Origin: Euglena gracilis
Lineage: Eukaryota; Euglenida; Euglenophyceae; Euglenales
NCBI GenBank assembly: GCA_039621445.1
Contig: CP154954.1
Location: 13,682,387-13,746,386 of the forward strand
Direction: 5' to 3'
Length of the DNA stretch: 64,000 nucleotides
Shown here: one piece after another, positions 54,437-62,732 of the stretch
How the letters are laid out: every line of letters starts with the position of its first letter
How positions within the stretch are numbered: the stretch's first letter is position 1
The notes under the pieces: model-generated
What the model saw: the letters and a program-made list of their open reading frames with translations, nothing else
Database searches by the model: none
What the model was told of the DNA's origin: nothing
Translations under genes and position numbers: made by a program

Positions 54437-55945
54437 CTATGGGTTCAGTCGATTCACAATGGTACTATATATAGGGTCACGCGAATAATCCCATTCGCGG
54501 AAAAATAGGGGGGTAGGAGTTTCTGTACGCGTAATGCGACGGGGTCCGGCAGTGTGTCCACGCCGGCGCCTTCCACGCAATGGTGAAATGGCGATGCTGC
54601 GATATACCCGGGAAACGGGTAGTGAATCGAGCATGTTGTCCGCAGCGTCGGATCGACGTGCGAACTGGTCAGCCTCATGGCTGCCATGAAAAGTCGCATC
54701 ACCCTCATCCGGGTTCCCAGGATAATACCAGGGGGCTCGGCTGAGAGGATCCGCAACTTTTTGCGTGTGACCTGGGGTATAGATAACCACCAGGTTAAAC
54801 TGGCTCAAGAACTCATGCCATCGGCATCTTCTGCCCACTGATGACATGGCCTTGTTCAGGTCCTCGGTACACCAGTGTTGAAGGCTCTCATGATCCGTCA
54901 ACACAAGTATCTGGACCAAGCTGCTGGCTATCCAGCTGCGGAATTTCTGGAGAATAAGCACAATGGCATATGTCTCCTTTTCGCGAATGCTCCATTTAAC
55001 CTGTCCTTTCCCGTTGTCGCCCTGTAGCTTCCTGCTGAAGAAAGCCACAGGTCGGAGCTCATTTGCCGCATTATGCTGGCTAAGAACTCCGCCAACAGCG
55101 TAATCGCTGCTGTCGACCTCCAGGACATACGGTTTATATGGATCCGCGATATCGAGAACCACGTTCTCGAGGAGCAAGTCCTTGATTTTATTCAAGGCCT
55201 CGCGCATTTGGTCATCCCAAATGACTTTTGCGTTATCGGGTGTCCGATTTTTGAGTTGTCGGGTTAGGGGTACCGCGATTTTCGCGAAATCTTTCATGTA
55301 AATCGCGTAATATTGGGCTAATCCCAAAAATCCCTTTAAATGCGTTAAGGTCTTAATGACCTCAGGAGTCCATTTCTTAATGGCCTCCATCTTACTGGGT
55401 GCGGCTTTACGCTGCCCGTTGCTCAGGATATGCCCGCAAAACTTAATAATTTTGCGAAACAGGTGCATTTTGGAACCCTTCACAAAAAGCAAATGCTTTT
55501 TGAACGCGGATAATACCGCCCGCACATCGCGATAATGCGGTTCGAGGATATCCTCGCCCGATTTCGCGGATGGCGGTTGGGTTCCCACCAGTACATCATC
55601 GATGTACACCAGAGCAAACGGTAAATCGCGCAAAACCCACTGGATCATGCGTTGAAATATGGCTGGGCCATTCTTAACACCCATGGGGAGTACCGTCCAT
55701 TGGTACACACCCTTGGATGTCACGAATGCCGTGTACGGTTGCGAATCAGGATGCAAATGCATCTGATGGAAGCCGTCTTCCAGATCAAAGATTGACCACA
55801 ACCGGTTATCCGATTGTTTGGTGATCAAATCCTCGATCAGCGGTAACGGGAAGGGGTCATCCTTCGTTTGGGAGTTCATATACCGGTAATCAAGCACTAG
55901 TCTCCACTTTTTCTGACCAGACTGGTCAGCGGGTTTGGGCACCAC
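54437..55945 (-). CDS. pol: Reverse transcriptase and RNase H
   Basis: RT: WRLVLDYRYMNSQTKDDPFP, FDLEDGFHQMHLHPDSQPYT (residues 53-72), LPMGVKNGPAIFQRM and LVYIDDVLVG (YIDD at 114-117), all intact. Connection: KHLLFVKGSKMHLFRKIIKF, CGHILS. RNase H: LEVDSSDYAVGGVLSQHN (277 on), REKETYAIVLILQKFRSW, LTDHESLQHW and GHTQKVADPLSRAP, with all acidic positions present. It is in frame with the ORF ending at 55985, whose TGA is the only break, so RT really begins further upstream. Typical Ty3/Gypsy order and size. Confidence 0.95.
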   Translation of the reverse strand: MVPKPADQSGQKKWRLVLDYRYMNSQTKDDPFPLPLIEDLITKQSDNRLWSIFDLEDGFHQMHLHPDSQPYTAFVTSKGVYQWTVLPMGVKNGPAIFQRMIQWVLRDLPFALVYIDDVLVGTQPPSAKSGEDILEPHYRDVRAVLSAFKKHLLFVKGSKMHLFRKIIKFCGHILSNGQRKAAPSKMEAIKKWTPEVIKTLTHLKGFLGLAQYYAIYMKDFAKIAVPLTRQLKNRTPDNAKVIWDDQMREALNKIKDLLLENVVLDIADPYKPYVLEVDSSDYAVGGVLSQHNAANELRPVAFFSRKLQGDNGKGQVKWSIREKETYAIVLILQKFRSWIASSLVQILVLTDHESLQHWCTEDLNKAMSSVGRRCRWHEFLSQFNLVVIYTPGHTQKVADPLSRAPWYYPGNPDEGDATFHGSHEADQFARRSDAADNMLDSLPVSRVYRSIAISPLRGRRRRGHTAGPRRITRTETPTPLFFREWDYSRDPIYSTIVNRLNP

Positions 55946-55984
55946 AAAAGCTTGTGATGTCCACTCGCTCTTGGAAGGGATAAT

Positions 55985-57580
55985 TCACTTCCGCTGGATG
56001 AGCTTCTCAATCATCTCGTTGAGAGCTTGTTCGCGTTCACCCGAACAACGGAAAATTTTCCGGTGCATGGGTTTAGCGCCATCCTTGAGCTCGATTTTGC
56101 AAACACCGAACGGCCCGCGAATCGCGGGGTCGATGTCGCAGGCGTAAACTGGATTATCCAGTACACCATGGAATTCACGAGTAATTCGCGAACAATAGTC
56201 AGCAGACTTGGAGTGTTGGTCCGCACTCTCAATGACCGCAGAAATCTGCGTTGAGGGTGTGGCATCCCCATCCGTACCAAGGTGTCTTGGCACACGCACA
56301 TCGGATATTCCGAATGCGTCAAAGAAACAAACGCGAAAAATGATTTCTTTAACCGGTGGTAATAATATACCACAAAAATCCTCAAATAGTGGTACATCAG
56401 CGGGGAAATTCCACCAATGGAAACACACATAGGATAATTGGTGAAACCAATCCGCATTCGGATTGACGGGTATGAGGAGAGCTCCTCGCGCTTCATCGCG
56501 GAGGATTTTCTCCACCACATCCGGGATAAGTTTTGGGGGAGGGTGCATCCAGAGCACCGTATCACCCCAAAATTTTAGAAATGCGTTGGAATGTCGCGAC
56601 CAATATCGCGACAAGCGCGCATGCGCTTTTGATGAAAACGCATCAATTTCTAACGACAATTCGAAGGAATCAGCCAAAACCGCGATTTTGGAGAACCATT
56701 CCTCCAAAATACGGTATTGACCAAAGTTAAAGGCGTTCCATACGCGCATCGCGTAGGTGTCGACCTGGTTCGCGGGCTGAAGAGCGGTAACGCAATTCAG
56801 GGATCCGCAAACATAGGTCAAGGGTGTGTCATCCACACTCCCTAGGGGCATTCCCGAGGGTTGATGGGTTGGATGGGTGTATACCCAATCCATATCATGC
56901 CAGATGGAATTGGGGGAGGTGTGTGACACGGATTTCGCGGTCCCAAACAACAAGGCAATACCTCGTTGTTGGAGCACTTGATGTACGGTCGCGCATTGTG
57001 ATCCGCAACCAAGTGTATGGTTACGCGAAATCGGGATTAGTGTTGGTGTTTGGACTAGACATCCACAATCGAAATCTGGCTGGGCGGAAATTCTCCTACA
57101 GTGCACACATTGGAAGGAAGTGTCGGAGTAGTGGTCCTGGTCGCGCATGTTGGTCTGGTGAGGGTGTGTGTAAAAGTTGGGATGCGCTTTTGAAGCTGCT
57201 GGGGGGTGTACAGATGTATCTGAAAGCGATACATCTGCTGGAAAACGGGGTATTGATGCAGCTGGGCGACTACTCGACACCGTGATCACTTCAGGCCTTT
57301 GGGCTTTCGTCTTGTAACCCAGTGAAACGAGGGGGGTACCGCTACTCGCTTGCCCTGCCTCATGGGGAACGGAAGTTGGTGTGTCTACGGGCAGGGGGTG
57401 AACTTTCTCGGTACACCCGGTGTAGAAAACGTTGGTTGGTGTGGTTGGTAACGGGGTAAAAGTTTTCGAAAACGGTGTGGAAAAATTGGTGGTCGTCGCG
57501 GTTGACGCCACAGGTGATGAAGGTTTGGGGGGCAATGAAGAGAATGGTGATGTGCGCAAACCGTGGGAGTGGCAATCCAC
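55985..57580 (-). CDS. pol: Protease C-terminus, Cys-rich linker, methyltransferase-like segment and RT N-terminus
   Basis: In frame with 57653-58120 across TGA 57653-57655; the intervening codons DVILGYPFLRQHRLVVDC are the retroviral protease ILG-x-x-FL motif. Next is a Ser/Thr/Pro-rich linker with a Cys cluster (FQCVHCRRI, CGC, CGSQ). Residues about 305-385 give LEIDAFSSKAHARLSRYWSR, WGDTVLWMHPPPKLIPDVVE, KILRDEARGALLIPVNPNAD, the D-x-F(A/S)...PP(P/W)...argxLxxP signature of the Dam-methyltransferase-like domain of DIRS elements. The C-terminus (FGVCKIELKDGAKPMHRKIF, EQALNEMIEKLIQRK) is the RT entry segment; TGA 55985-55987 separates it from RT. Confidence 0.8.
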   Translation of the reverse strand: MDCHSHGLRTSPFSSLPPKPSSPVASTATTTNFSTPFSKTFTPLPTTPTNVFYTGCTEKVHPLPVDTPTSVPHEAGQASSGTPLVSLGYKTKAQRPEVITVSSSRPAASIPRFPADVSLSDTSVHPPAASKAHPNFYTHPHQTNMRDQDHYSDTSFQCVHCRRISAQPDFDCGCLVQTPTLIPISRNHTLGCGSQCATVHQVLQQRGIALLFGTAKSVSHTSPNSIWHDMDWVYTHPTHQPSGMPLGSVDDTPLTYVCGSLNCVTALQPANQVDTYAMRVWNAFNFGQYRILEEWFSKIAVLADSFELSLEIDAFSSKAHARLSRYWSRHSNAFLKFWGDTVLWMHPPPKLIPDVVEKILRDEARGALLIPVNPNADWFHQLSYVCFHWWNFPADVPLFEDFCGILLPPVKEIIFRVCFFDAFGISDVRVPRHLGTDGDATPSTQISAVIESADQHSKSADYCSRITREFHGVLDNPVYACDIDPAIRGPFGVCKIELKDGAKPMHRKIFRCSGEREQALNEMIEKLIQRK

Positions 57581-57652
57581 TACCAGACGGTGCTGACGTA
57601 AAAAGGGGTATCCCAGAATTACGTCAGAACCATGGATTCCGGATTCATATCC

Positions 57653-58120
57653 TCAGGTATCCGGAAAATTTTGCGGTTGGGGGGGGTGTGAGTGGTGCTT
57701 GGGGATGAGGGGTAGGACAATGTCCAAAAAGCATCCCAAGTCACCACCGCACATGGGGGTGTTGTCAGCCGTCGTAATTTTGATCGGCTTCTTGGCTTTC
57801 ACCAAAAGGGGGGTTGGTATCAACCCGAACCGAAAAAGTAGTGCAATGCGACAACCAGTGTCAATGAGAATTTTGACTTTTTCACAAAAATTTTGGATTT
57901 TGATTTCTGCTTGGACCAAAAGTTCCATGGGGGGTAAGCAAAGTGAAGGGTCTGGCGAAAATACGTTTTCTTGCCAGCTTTCCCATGAACCCTTTCCTAC
58001 TTTGCACAACATTCCGAGCGGAAAGTTGGAGTGGGGGGTGGGGGACCCGAAAATATTCCGGGTACCGACCAGAAAGGCAGATGGGCCTGGGGGGCAGGGT
58101 TGATCAGGTCCTACCTCCAT
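57653..58120 (-). CDS. pol: Aspartic protease, N-terminal part
   Basis: VKILIDTGCRIALLFRFGLI carries the DTG catalytic motif (DTGC instead of the usual DTGA/S), followed by KPIKITTADNTPMCGGDLGC, the flap-side strands. The frame ends at TGA 57653-57655 but continues in register into the ORF below. The start is uncertain: the frame is open only a short way upstream of the first Met. It would cleave the Gag-Pol precursor. Confidence 0.8.
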   Translation of the reverse strand: MEVGPDQPCPPGPSAFLVGTRNIFGSPTPHSNFPLGMLCKVGKGSWESWQENVFSPDPSLCLPPMELLVQAEIKIQNFCEKVKILIDTGCRIALLFRFGLIPTPLLVKAKKPIKITTADNTPMCGGDLGCFLDIVLPLIPKHHSHPPQPQNFPDT

Positions 58121-58197
58121 CTGTTCATCAGCCCAGAGGTCCGTGCCCTCGGACCTCGGGCTCCCCTACTCCAGGTCCGAACCGGCCGAATAGGCGG

Positions 58198-59223
58198 CTA
58201 TGGGCCTTTTAGAGTATAAACGTATTTCAACGTGCGCACCGCCATGCGGGCCTCGTCGAAATCGGTATCCGTGGTCTCATCCCCCTCCCTGCCCGAAGCC
58301 GGGGTGTCATCCTCCAAACAAGATATCTTGAAACCGACTTTATGGCGGTTGGAGGAGTGACCCTTGTCACCGCGATTCATACCGCGATGACGTTGGCCAG
58401 GGCGGGGAGAACGAGAACGCGGACATTTGGATGAGTGGTGATCACTCGATCCACAAAGCGAACACCGCGATTTGTGTCGCGATTCTGAGTAACGGGGGGA
58501 TCGGTTTCCCGATTTCCCGTCAAACCGTCGTGGTGACCGGGTATCCCGTAGACCATGACCGGTGTGTCGGGGTTTTCCCGATGAGGATCGCGAAGAAGAT
58601 GATCCGCTTCGCGAACGCGATCGCGATGTCTCGCGATGAGAATCATGCTTCTTGGCCGGGGCACCGGGTGACCTACCCCGAGGGGTACCGTGTTTCCGCT
58701 CATCGCGGAACGGGATCCGGGGGCTAATACCACCGGAACGGGGACCCGATGACCGTGAATTGCCCGATTGGCGTGAAAACGCGGAGGAACCCGAACCTCG
58801 TGATGAGGTCGAGCCTCGCGGACTCTGAATACGCTTACGCGCTTCAGGATTAGGACATTCCCGAGACATATGTCCCGATTTGTTGCACAAAAAGCACACT
58901 TTATCCGTGGCTTGGTCCGAAGAACGCGGGTATCGCGTTTTCGATCCCGTGTTTGGTGAAGTGGGTGAAACCGGTGATTTTTGCAACGCGTTCACCGAAC
59001 CAGCCGGTAATCCAGCGGTTGGGTGTGCGTTATACGCGGATTTAATCTGACCAAGAAGCTGTGATAGCTTCAATTGCTTGGAAACGTAGTTCCAGCGTTG
59101 GTCAAGAGTCATTGGATGACTCGCCAACTCCTCACGGTGGATATCCTTGATGAGGCTAGGCGTGAAATGCATGAGAACAGCATCAAACTGTTCGCGCATT
59201 TGCTTTTCACTGAGTTCATCCAC
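58198..59223 (-). CDS. gag: Gag nucleocapsid region with zinc knuckle
   Basis: In frame with the larger gag ORF, separated only by TAA 59239-59241. Begins with the end of the capsid (DELSEKQMREQFDAVLMHF, LDQRWNYVSKQLKLSQLLG). It has a CCHC knuckle CFLCNKSGHMSREC near residues 109-122, then a long Arg/Ser-rich RNA-binding tail and a second, more divergent Cys/His group CSLCGSSDHHSSKC. Ends ...TLKYVYTLKGP at 58198. Pol follows in another frame. Confidence 0.9.
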   Translation of the reverse strand: MDELSEKQMREQFDAVLMHFTPSLIKDIHREELASHPMTLDQRWNYVSKQLKLSQLLGQIKSAYNAHPTAGLPAGSVNALQKSPVSPTSPNTGSKTRYPRSSDQATDKVCFLCNKSGHMSRECPNPEARKRIQSPRGSTSSRGSGSSAFSRQSGNSRSSGPRSGGISPRIPFRDERKHGTPRGRSPGAPAKKHDSHRETSRSRSRSGSSSSRSSSGKPRHTGHGLRDTRSPRRFDGKSGNRSPRYSESRHKSRCSLCGSSDHHSSKCPRSRSPRPGQRHRGMNRGDKGHSSNRHKVGFKISCLEDDTPASGREGDETTDTDFDEARMAVRTLKYVYTLKGP

Positions 59224-59238
59224 TTCAGCGGCAAGTCC

Positions 59239-61731
59239 TTACCATTTGGCATACCAAAGGTCAGTGGACTTCCACTTGCGGTCGGGTGGGGCGCCTTGCC
59301 GCCACTTGGTCTCCAGGGTAATCCTAGCGACCAAACTTGAACTGGTGGAAGCGTATTGCTCCACCAGGTCATCAAAGGAAACGCGGTAGCGAATCACGAG
59401 TTGTCGCGCGCGTTCCTTCTCATCCCTTGGGAGGCAATCGATGAATTCCATCTTGATCACCTCCGGGTTTGTGTCCTGGGTTGGCCCTTTTAATGCCCAG
59501 TAATACTCCGAGTCCCGGAAAAACTGTCTCCATGTGGTTGGATCACCATCCCACTGGGGTTTCACCTTATTCGCGATTGCGATGGTGCCCTTGAAGTCTT
59601 TCTGAGAAACCCAATGACCCTCGGTGGTATTCCGCGGTTTTGGGCCTGGGTACGGTCGAGCACCAAGCGTATCCTTTCCGGATTCTTGTCGGAATCGCAA
59701 AATTTCTGGTGAAGGTGAATCCTGGTATCGGAAATCCGGTCGCAAACCCTGTTGGTCACCCGTAATACGGGGACTCTCCGGTGTGGGGGTATGTCGCGCA
59801 TGCAACGTGTGACCCACTCCCGGTGTACGGGTTTGGCTCATTCCACGCACAAGCATGGAATGATGGATTTCTTGGTGGGGAATTGGCGGAATCGCCGTGT
59901 TTTCCGCAAATTCGGTTCCCGTAATGGGAAATTCATCCGAAAACTGGGTTTGGGTTGTGGACAAGGCCAATTGTGGCACAATTCGCGGAATCGCGGAATG
60001 TGACACTCGGGACACGGGTGGTGGTGGTGCATGTGCACCCAGAGCCGGGTTATGGGAACGCGACTCTGGAACATTTGGCGCATCTTCGGCAATGCATACT
60101 GCCGAATTGCGGTGTGAAACCTGCTGTTGGTTGGACACAATATCCAAACCCACAGACAAGTCATGCACACTTTGCTCCAAATGCTCAACGAGTTGGAGTT
60201 GGCCGCAAATACGGTCAACTTCGTCCTCCAAAGCGCGAATACGCTTGCGGTAACGGGAAAAGTCATCCAAGTGCGGAATCCTTTCGGAAATTCCGGTAAC
60301 ATCTTGGACAAGTTTCCCGTGAGACTTATCCAATAAATGGAGTTGTCCCATTAATGCTTTTACAGCATTTGAGAGAATCTGCAAAGGTGATGTCACCTTG
60401 GTTGGTGTGGTGGTGGGTGCAACCGGTGCAGGGTTATCCGACAACACGGTTGTGGTACCCATGGACAAATTTCCGGGTTGTGGCTTATCCAGAAACGCGG
60501 AAATTCGCTCATCCAACCTGGTAATCTCACTTTGCGTGGATCGGGCATTCCGATTCACCGATTCCTCAAGCCGTAATAGGCTGTTGCAAAAATCTTGCAA
60601 GGTTTCCTGATTGTTAGTGAGCATTCTGTCATAAAATGCCTTGAAATCAGGGTTCTCGGTAATCCGAGAACTGGAACCTGCAGGTAGAGACTGCATTTCC
60701 GTTACTTTGGTAGACACCGATGCATACCGGGTCTGGAGTTCCCCAATAGCAGTCTGAATATCGCTAATGTCCGGAACTCGGTGGGAAAGTGCGGAATAGC
60801 TTTGTTGCAAACCCGCAATGGCCGAGTTAATCCCGCCAATGTCGGATTGCAACTGCAACTGCAGGGAATCCTGCCGTTGTGCTACTTCCGCTACTTTCGC
60901 GCTCAGATTGGATAATCCAACCTGATTCGCGTCACAATAGCAGGTTTTCTGCTCCAAACGGGAAAGTCGCTCCTCCAACTGCCGCACATACGTGTGGGGA
61001 GCAAAATTCTCGTTTGCTTGTGACTGGAATTGCCGAAACTTTTCCGTTTCATCGCACAACTGCATAATGCGGTGTTGCGATTCATGGAAAGTTGCGGACA
61101 ATGTGGTGAAATGGTCCATAGACACAAATCCACCACTGCTGGATGTTGCAGACGAGGGATCTCGTGCATGCAACTGTTGTTGCAAATGCGACAACGCGGA
61201 TAAACAGGACTCCATTTGTCCCGATAAATATTGTAGTGAGTCATGCAAGTGCAGAAACTTGGAGTCATTCCGGGTTTCCGCTTCATGCATGCATTCACTA
61301 ATTTGCCGGAAGTTTTGCGGGAGTTGTTGGCACATTTTGTCAAAGGTTTCCTGAAAGTTTGCAAGGTCAATACCCGCACTTTCGAAATTCCTCTGACAAT
61401 ATTTGCCAACTTCCTGCAAGTAATTCCAGAAGTATTCCAGCTTGGTGAAGACATGTTTTTGGTTGTCCTCATCAAACTGGAGCACTTTGTTGAGTGCGGT
61501 TGCACAATCTGCAACGCATTGTTGCACATGGTTGAACTGCTTCACAAGGGGGTGATCCCCTGCAAGCCGAGCAACGATATCCTGCACATCCTCAGCAGTG
61601 AGGAGCTCCCCAGTTCCCTTCCCATAGCCATCCATGGGTTGGGACGTACCAGAGAATTCTGGTACCACTAGGCGAGTCTCCGGTTGCCAAGGTAGTGCGG
61701 GATAGCACCCAAGATCGGGTGGTGGTGGCAA
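59239..61731 (-). CDS. gag: Gag, oversized with coiled coils
   Basis: 830 codons. Heptad-rich segments include YVRQLEERLSRLEQ, NLSAKVAEVAQRQDSLQLQL and YRKRIRALEDEVDRICGQLQ, indicating long coiled coils over residues about 50-520. Near the C-terminus, TIAIANKVKPQWDGDPTTWR, QFFRDSEYYW and EVIKMEFIDCLPRDEKERAR match the retrotransposon capsid fold (W-x-G-x(4)-W-xxF). TAA 59239-59241 falls between WYAKW and GLAAEVDELSEK, inside the capsid, in the same frame. With the flanking parts Gag totals about 1,310 codons, two to four times usual for Ty3/Gypsy. Confidence 0.85.
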   Translation of the reverse strand: MPPPPDLGCYPALPWQPETRLVVPEFSGTSQPMDGYGKGTGELLTAEDVQDIVARLAGDHPLVKQFNHVQQCVADCATALNKVLQFDEDNQKHVFTKLEYFWNYLQEVGKYCQRNFESAGIDLANFQETFDKMCQQLPQNFRQISECMHEAETRNDSKFLHLHDSLQYLSGQMESCLSALSHLQQQLHARDPSSATSSSGGFVSMDHFTTLSATFHESQHRIMQLCDETEKFRQFQSQANENFAPHTYVRQLEERLSRLEQKTCYCDANQVGLSNLSAKVAEVAQRQDSLQLQLQSDIGGINSAIAGLQQSYSALSHRVPDISDIQTAIGELQTRYASVSTKVTEMQSLPAGSSSRITENPDFKAFYDRMLTNNQETLQDFCNSLLRLEESVNRNARSTQSEITRLDERISAFLDKPQPGNLSMGTTTVLSDNPAPVAPTTTPTKVTSPLQILSNAVKALMGQLHLLDKSHGKLVQDVTGISERIPHLDDFSRYRKRIRALEDEVDRICGQLQLVEHLEQSVHDLSVGLDIVSNQQQVSHRNSAVCIAEDAPNVPESRSHNPALGAHAPPPPVSRVSHSAIPRIVPQLALSTTQTQFSDEFPITGTEFAENTAIPPIPHQEIHHSMLVRGMSQTRTPGVGHTLHARHTPTPESPRITGDQQGLRPDFRYQDSPSPEILRFRQESGKDTLGARPYPGPKPRNTTEGHWVSQKDFKGTIAIANKVKPQWDGDPTTWRQFFRDSEYYWALKGPTQDTNPEVIKMEFIDCLPRDEKERARQLVIRYRVSFDDLVEQYASTSSSLVARITLETKWRQGAPPDRKWKSTDLWYAKW

Positions 61732-62141
61732 AGCTCTGTAAGGGCTTGCCGGTGGAAGAGCGGGTGGTGGTTGAAAGAAACAGGTGTTTCTAGCCCACCA
61801 TCACCAGAGAAGCCCAGTGGCGGAATCACCACGGGTCTCTCCGGTGTGCGCAGCTGCACCATTGCCGCAGACAGAGGCGAATACCCCCGTTGTGGCAAGG
61901 TGCGTGCGGAAGAGGCCGCATTAGCCTCTGAAGCCAATGATGTGGAGGGCTCATCGCCGACCACCGTCAATGATGACAAGTGTTGCAATTGTGACAATTG
62001 AACCAATTGTGCCTCATCGGCGTGGGAACTGGAAGCACTTTCACATAAAAGCTTCCAATCCCCATTTTCTTGGTCAATATCTTGCAATGATGCCTGTAAT
62101 AAGGCATAGTTGAATTGATGGTTGGGGCCTGTGCTTTGCAT
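61668..62141 (-). CDS. gag: Gag N-terminus
   Basis: The likely start is MQSTGPNHQFNYALLQASLQ at 62141; a Met 33 bp upstream also exists. Encodes DIDQENGDWKLLCESASSSH and a Ser/Pro-rich stretch. It overlaps the next gag ORF by 64 bp in another frame across a (GGT)n-like run at 61717-61728, a plausible indel site. The common phrase (HP.LG..P..L) shows where the frames join. Confidence 0.7.
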   Translation of the reverse strand: MQSTGPNHQFNYALLQASLQDIDQENGDWKLLCESASSSHADEAQLVQLSQLQHLSSLTVVGDEPSTSLASEANAASSARTLPQRGYSPLSAAMVQLRTPERPVVIPPLGFSGDGGLETPVSFNHHPLFHRQALTELCHHHPILGAIPHYLGNRRLA

Positions 62142-62333
62142 CTTTCTGATGACAAAAACAGCAAAAACCCACAAAACTAAGCAGTTGTGCTGGCACCAGA
62201 GGGGCTGTAACGGGTAATACCGAACAGAACCTTCCGGAGCCTGCTCGTCTGCTTAGACGTTGACTAGAAGCCGGGAGCTGACGCTGCGACCGTGTAATAA
62301 CGGTGCAGGGGATCTCCGCTGCCAGTCAGCGTA

Positions 62334-62355
62334 GGATCGAACAAATCTGCTACCA
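62334..62355 (+). other. Second primer-site-like sequence
   Basis: GGATCGAACAAATCTGCTACCA repeats the primer-site complement at 62398-62420 with few changes, and is followed by the same AGTGTA. It forms the CTACCA stem of a hairpin with TGGTAG at 62367-62372. Confidence 0.6.
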
Positions 62356-62397
62356 AGTGTAATACCTGGTAGCCTTTCTGTTTGTGAAGTGTGTATA

Positions 62398-62420
62398 GGA
62401 TCGTAACCAATCTGCTACCA
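62398..62420 (-). other. Primer-binding site, initiator Met tRNA type
   Basis: The minus strand, two bases inside the 5' LTR, begins TGGTAGCAGATTGGTTACGA. Its complement GGATCG..ACC...TCTGCTACCA matches the 3' end of eukaryotic initiator Met tRNA (GGATCGAAACC...CTCTGCTACCA). Only the 3' tRNA part is present, so this is a primer site, not a tRNA gene. Confidence 0.8.
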
Positions 62421-62422
62421 AG

Positions 62423-62727
62423 TGTACGTCTGATTCCCAATTCCCAATTCCCAATTCCCAAAAGCCTTCGCTTTCGCCTTGGCGCACCTACTTGGGAACT
62501 GAAAATAAGAGTAACAGTAAAATCCCTTTTCCCACTTCCCAAGAAGCAAAGCACAGAGCAATGCAGGGAGGACGGACTGGATAACCAAGTCCGTCCGGAG
62601 AAAAGGAAAGACAAAACAGAATACCACCTGTGGAGAGAGAAGGGGCACCCATTAGGAAATCCTAATAGGATCTGCTTCCATCCTAACTTCCTCAACGGAA
62701 GGGGACAGAAGCATACGCCTGGTACAC
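62423..62727 (-). repeat. 5' LTR of the chromovirus
   Basis: 305 bp, with one more ATTCCCA unit than the 3' LTR and otherwise about 99% identical. On the element's coding strand (minus) it precedes the primer-binding site and gag. No TATA box stands out. Confidence 0.93.
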
Positions 62728-62732
62728 AGGAG
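62728..62732. other. Target-site duplication AGGAG, right
   Basis: Matches 46222-46226. Confidence 0.85.

Larger units (their letters stand above)
46227..62727 (-). mobile_element. Complete 16.5-kb Ty3/Gypsy chromovirus
   Basis: Direct LTRs at both ends, target duplication AGGAG, primer-binding site inside the right LTR and polypurine tract inside the left LTR. All coding DNA is on minus in the order gag, protease, methyltransferase-like segment, RT, RNase H, integrase, chromodomain, then an extra frame of about 1.8 k codons. Removing the element and one AGGAG restores the LINE frame. Usual chromoviruses are about 5-8 kb, so this one is 2-3 times normal size. LTR near-identity indicates recent insertion despite five in-frame stops and several frameshifts. 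Confidence 0.93.

Noticed and set aside
62398-62420. tRNA gene
   Set aside because: Only the 3' acceptor/T-arm end is present, at the exact primer-site position of the LTR element.
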